Positions 4,506 through 7,334 of a stretch of 7,334 nucleotides of DNA are shown piece by piece. Within the stretch, counting starts at the first letter, position 1. Each line of letters begins with the position of its first letter. The notes beneath the pieces were generated by a model. It was not told where the DNA came from. It did no database searches and saw nothing but the letters and a program-made list of their open reading frames with translations. A program made the translations under genes and the position numbers. Source of the stretch: JARROD01 sp037384225 (GTDB lineage: Bacteria; Pseudomonadota; Gammaproteobacteria; Pseudomonadales; Cellvibrionaceae); NCBI GenBank assembly GCA_037384225.1, contig JARROD010000193.1, forward strand, positions 1 through 7,334. Direction: 5' to 3'.

Positions 4506-7040
4506 TCACTCCACGATCTCGACCGCCTGAATGCGCTCCTCTTTTGTCGCCGGCCGGCGCTGCCCGCGCACCTTCACATAGGCCAGGTTGTCGTCTCCGC
4601 CCTGGGCATTGATAAAATGTTTGAAACGCTGCAACTTCTCCGGGTTTTCTATCGTCGTCTTCCACTCGCACTGATAGTTCCCCACCACCCTGGTCATCTC
4701 CCGCTCCAACTCCGCGCCGATACCCAGCTTGTCGTCGATGATCACTTCGCGCAGGTAATCGAGCCCGCCCTCCAGGTTCTCCATCCACACTGAAGTACGC
4801 TGTAACCGATCCGCCGTGCGCACGTAAAACATCAGCAGGCGGTCGATATACCGCACCAGGGATTCATCATCCAGACCAGTAGCAAACAGATCCGCGTGTC
4901 GCGGACGCATGCCACCGTTGCCGCAGACATAGAGATTCCAGCCCTGCTCGGTGGCAATCACGCCAATATCCTTGGACTGAGCCTCGGCACACTCGCGGGT
5001 GCAGCCGGAAACGGCGAACTTCAATTTGTGGGGCGCCCGCAACCCTTTGTAGCGATCTTCGATGGCAATTGCCATGGACACACTGTCCTGCACCCCGTAG
5101 CGACACCAAGTGTCGCCGACACAGGATTTTACCGTGCGCACGGCCTTGCCATAGGCGTGCCCTGTTTCAAAGCCGGCATCGATCAACATGCCCCAGATTT
5201 CCGGCAACTGATGTAATTGGGCACCGAACAAATCGATGCGCTGGCCGCCGGTGATTTTTGTATAGAGGTCGTATTTCTTGGCCACCTCGCCCAGCACGAT
5301 CAGTTTCTCTGGTGTGATTTCCCCTCCGGCCACGCGGGGTACCACCGAATAAGTGCCATCTTTTTGCATATTGCCGAGAAAAATATCGTTGGTATCCTGC
5401 AACCCCATGTGTGCGTCTTTGAGGATGTATTCATTGTTATAGGACGCCAATATCGAGGCCACCGCCGGCTTGCAGATATCGCAACCCAAACCGGTACCGC
5501 AGTACTCCAGCAACTCGGCAAAGGAGTTGAATTTTTTTACGCGGACAATATCCGCCAGTTCCCGGCGCGAAAAGGCGAAGTGTTCACAGATGTGGTTGTT
5601 AACCTCCACCCCCATACTCGCCAGCTTTCCATCCACCACTTGTTTCACCAATGCGGCGCAGCCACCACAGCCGGTCGAGGCACAGGTTTCGGCCTTGATC
5701 GCCGACATATCGGTGCAGCCGTTTTCCACCGCCTGACAAATGGAGCCTTTGGAAACATCGAAACAGGAACAGATCTGAGCGCTGTCCGGCAACGCATCCA
5801 CGCCCAGCCCCACCGCAGCGCCACCCTCCGTTAAGGGCAGGATCAATCCCTGAGGATTTTCCGGCAGGTCTATATCGTTCAAACGCAATTGCAGTAGATT
5901 ACCATAGGCTTCTACATCGCCCACCAATACCGCGCCGAGCAGCTTTTTATTGTCGGCGGAAACGATCAGGCGCTTGTAAACCTCTTCCACCTCATCGCTG
6001 TAGGTATAGCTCAAAGCACCCGGGCTCTGACCGTGTGCGTCACCGATGCTGGCCACATCCACACCGAGCAGTTTTAATTTGGTACTCATATCGGCACCGG
6101 TAAAGGTTTCGCCACCGCCGCTAACCTGCGATGCGGCAACCTTAGCCATCTGGTAACCCGGTGCGACCAGTCCAAAAATCCGCCCCTGCCAGAGCGCGCA
6201 TTCACCGATCGCGTAGATATTTTCCACCGATGTGCAACACTTATCGTCAACGACAATTCCGCCACGCTCACCAATATTCAGACCGCACTGGCGGGCCAGT
6301 TCATCCTGCGGGCGGATACCGGCGGAAAACAACACCATATCGGTTTCCAGGTGGGAACCGTCGGCGAAATTCATTCGATAACGGCAGTTTTCCCCGGCGA
6401 CGATTTCCCGCGTGTTTTTTTCCGTATGGACCTTGACATCCAGGGCTTCGATTTTACGGCGCAATACCTGGCCGCCACCATCGTCGAGCTGCACCGCCAT
6501 CAACCGCGGAGCGAACTCCACGACATGGGTTTCCAGGCCGAGGTTTTTCAGCGCATTGGCCGCTTCCAGTCCCAGCAGTCCACCACCGACAACCACGCCC
6601 ACTTTACTCTCTGCGGCGGAAGCGGTAATCGCCTCCAGGTCTTCGATAGTGCGGTAAACCAGGCAATGATCCTGCTCTTTGCCGGGAATCGGTGGAACAA
6701 AGGGGTAGGAACCGGTGGCAAGCACAAGGCGGTCGTAAACCTCTTCGCGCCCGCTCGCCGTAACCAGGGTATTTTTCTCTACATCGATGGCTACGACCTT
6801 ATCGTTTAAAACAAATCGCACACCATGGCTGTCGTAATAACTTTCGTCTGTCAGCGCCAGATCCGCGGCAGTCGCACCGGTAAAATAGGAACTGAGCTGA
6901 ACGCGATCATAGGCCAACCGCGGTTCTTCGGAAAATGTTATTATTTCGTAATCCGATGAATTGGTTTCCTGCAACAGAGTCTCGATAAATTTGTGTCCCA
7001 CCATACCATTGCCGATCACGGCGATGCGCTGCTTGCTCAT
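4506..7040 (-). CDS. nirB: Nitrite reductase (NADH) large subunit NirB
   Basis: About 844 residues, near the 847 of E. coli NirB as I recall it. It carries electrons from NADH through FAD and Fe-S centres to siroheme, where nitrite is reduced to ammonium in the cytoplasm. Domains in order: FAD-binding GNGMVG (10-15) and YDRLVLATGS (102-111); NAD-binding GGGLLG (152-157); second FAD motif IYAIGEC (275-281); a BFD-like [2Fe-2S] domain with Cys424, Cys426, Cys458 and Cys461; a second BFD-like segment (about 485-530) with Cys514, Cys520 and Cys523; a ferredoxin-like half-domain (about 561-620); and the siroheme/[4Fe-4S] site, Cys640-x5-Cys646 and Cys680-x3-Cys684. All ligands are intact. The ATG at 7040 matches the usual MSKQRIAVIGNGMVG start with GGAAAAG upstream. 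The ATG at 7067, with GGG six bases upstream, would add nine residues and is a real alternative. It is the first gene of the cluster, behind a sigma-54 promoter. Confidence 0.98.
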   Translation of the reverse strand: MSKQRIAVIGNGMVGHKFIETLLQETNSSDYEIITFSEEPRLAYDRVQLSSYFTGATAADLALTDESYYDSHGVRFVLNDKVVAIDVEKNTLVTASGREEVYDRLVLATGSYPFVPPIPGKEQDHCLVYRTIEDLEAITASAAESKVGVVVGGGLLGLEAANALKNLGLETHVVEFAPRLMAVQLDDGGGQVLRRKIEALDVKVHTEKNTREIVAGENCRYRMNFADGSHLETDMVLFSAGIRPQDELARQCGLNIGERGGIVVDDKCCTSVENIYAIGECALWQGRIFGLVAPGYQMAKVAASQVSGGGETFTGADMSTKLKLLGVDVASIGDAHGQSPGALSYTYSDEVEEVYKRLIVSADNKKLLGAVLVGDVEAYGNLLQLRLNDIDLPENPQGLILPLTEGGAAVGLGVDALPDSAQICSCFDVSKGSICQAVENGCTDMSAIKAETCASTGCGGCAALVKQVVDGKLASMGVEVNNHICEHFAFSRRELADIVRVKKFNSFAELLEYCGTGLGCDICKPAVASILASYNNEYILKDAHMGLQDTNDIFLGNMQKDGTYSVVPRVAGGEITPEKLIVLGEVAKKYDLYTKITGGQRIDLFGAQLHQLPEIWGMLIDAGFETGHAYGKAVRTVKSCVGDTWCRYGVQDSVSMAIAIEDRYKGLRAPHKLKFAVSGCTRECAEAQSKDIGVIATEQGWNLYVCGNGGMRPRHADLFATGLDDESLVRYIDRLLMFYVRTADRLQRTSVWMENLEGGLDYLREVIIDDKLGIGAELEREMTRVVGNYQCEWKTTIENPEKLQRFKHFINAQGGDDNLAYVKVRGQRRPATKEERIQAVEIVE

Positions 7041-7094
7041 AATCTTTTCCACCACTGACAGTGTCATTCATTACCCGCTATTTATTTTTCCAAG

Positions 7095-7111
7095 AGCAAA
7101 GTCAGTGCCAA
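7095..7111 (-). promoter_or_regulatory. Sigma-54 (RpoN) promoter of the nirBD operon
   Basis: On the minus strand the bases read TTGGCACTGACTTTGCT. The -24 element TGGCAC (7110-7105) and -12 element TTGC (7099-7096) are exact, and the invariant GG and GC are separated by exactly 10 bases. Taking the C at 7096 as -12, transcription would start near 7084, which is 17 bases before the ATG at 7067 and 44 before the ATG at 7040. Sigma-54 promoters need an activator bound upstream; NtrC is the expected one for nitrogen assimilation. Confidence 0.85.
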
Positions 7112-7174
7112 TCCATCATAGTTTTAGAAACTTCTATATAAAACAACCAGATAGAGAGGCAGCAAAACCACCAA

Positions 7175-7191
7175 CGCACCAAAAGAGTGCT
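7175..7191. promoter_or_regulatory. Candidate NtrC enhancer site, proximal
   Basis: CGCACCAAAAGAGTGCT matches the NtrC consensus TGCACCA-N3-TGGTGCA at 10 of the 14 defined positions and keeps the key GC-N11-GC spacing. Its centre is about 99 bases upstream of the predicted start, a normal distance for NtrC enhancers. The assignment is by consensus only. Confidence 0.6.
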
Positions 7192-7239
7192 TTTAGATAT
7201 TCCCGTTTTGCACCATATAACAACAAAATCGTCTCTGCC

Positions 7240-7256
7240 GGCATTATTAATGTGCA
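7240..7256. promoter_or_regulatory. Candidate NtrC enhancer site, distal
   Basis: Read on the minus strand, TGCACATTAATAATGCC keeps the TGCAC half, the opposing TGC and the GC-N11-GC spacing (9 of 14 defined positions). The centre is about 164 bases upstream of the predicted start and 65 bases from the proximal site, roughly six helical turns. Both sites would thus lie on about the same face of the DNA, as expected for cooperative NtrC binding. It is weaker than the proximal site. Confidence 0.42.
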
Positions 7257-7334
7257 CAACCAAACCAAACAAATGCGCTTTCTTGTACACAATAAAAAGA
7301 GGGGTATTTAGAATAATTTTACAGTCGTTTTTTT

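Noticed and set aside
5217..5834. 205-codon open frame on the + strand antisense to nirB
   Set aside because: It is contained in the Fe-S and ferredoxin-like domains of nirB, and its product has no family features.
7209..7215. A perfect NtrC half-site TGCACCA
   Set aside because: The opposite half (AACAACA) does not match, so the full dyad is missing. At most it is an accessory half-site between the two better candidates.
7102..7290. 62-codon frame on the minus strand upstream of nirB
   Set aside because: It overlaps the sigma-54 promoter and NtrC-like sites, lacks a good ribosome-binding site and has an odd Trp/Cys-rich composition. The region is better read as regulatory.

Overview
This window is a nitrate/nitrite assimilation locus from a Gram-negative bacterium. 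It is most likely a gammaproteobacterium of the Pseudomonas, Marinobacter or Cellvibrionales kind. That placement rests on the gene set and on the nature of the proteins, not on any marker gene. The order nirB, nirD, NarK-type transporter and PP2C/kinase fusion resembles the Pseudomonas aeruginosa nas region as I recall it (PA1780-PA1783), although the order there is different.

Layout. At the left edge, on the + strand, lies the 3' end of a TPR-rich protein (1-482). It converges, with a gap of only 9 bases, on four co-directional minus-strand genes that read from right to left. First is nirB (7040 or 7067 to 4506), the large siroheme/[4Fe-4S]/FAD subunit of NADH-dependent nitrite reductase. 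Next is nirD (4460-4104), the small Rieske-like subunit. An unusual 248-base gap full of repeats follows (4103-3856). Then comes a NarK-family nitrate/nitrite transporter (3855-2389). Last is a protein with an N-terminal PP2C phosphatase, a Ser/Thr kinase and a C-terminal membrane anchor (2276-492). Upstream of nirB (7068-7334) there is no credible gene. There is a textbook sigma-54 promoter (TGGCAC-N5-TTGC) with two candidate NtrC enhancer sites about 99 and 164 bases upstream of the predicted transcription start. This points to nitrogen-limitation control.

How it works together. The transporter brings in nitrate and/or nitrite, NirBD reduces nitrite to ammonium with NADH, and the membrane-anchored phosphatase/kinase probably adjusts the pathway, with its target unknown. 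No assimilatory nitrate reductase is encoded here, so that step must be encoded elsewhere.

I see no CRISPR array, phage, transposase or defence system. The most unusual DNA is the nirD-transporter gap. It holds a 3-copy tandem repeat that encodes the end of NirD and supplies its stop codon, a long near-perfect inverted repeat (30 + 7 paired bases around a 77-base loop), a 13-base direct repeat, and an A-tract array of 8-base period. nirB and nirD are also in one continuous reading frame, broken only by a single TGA.
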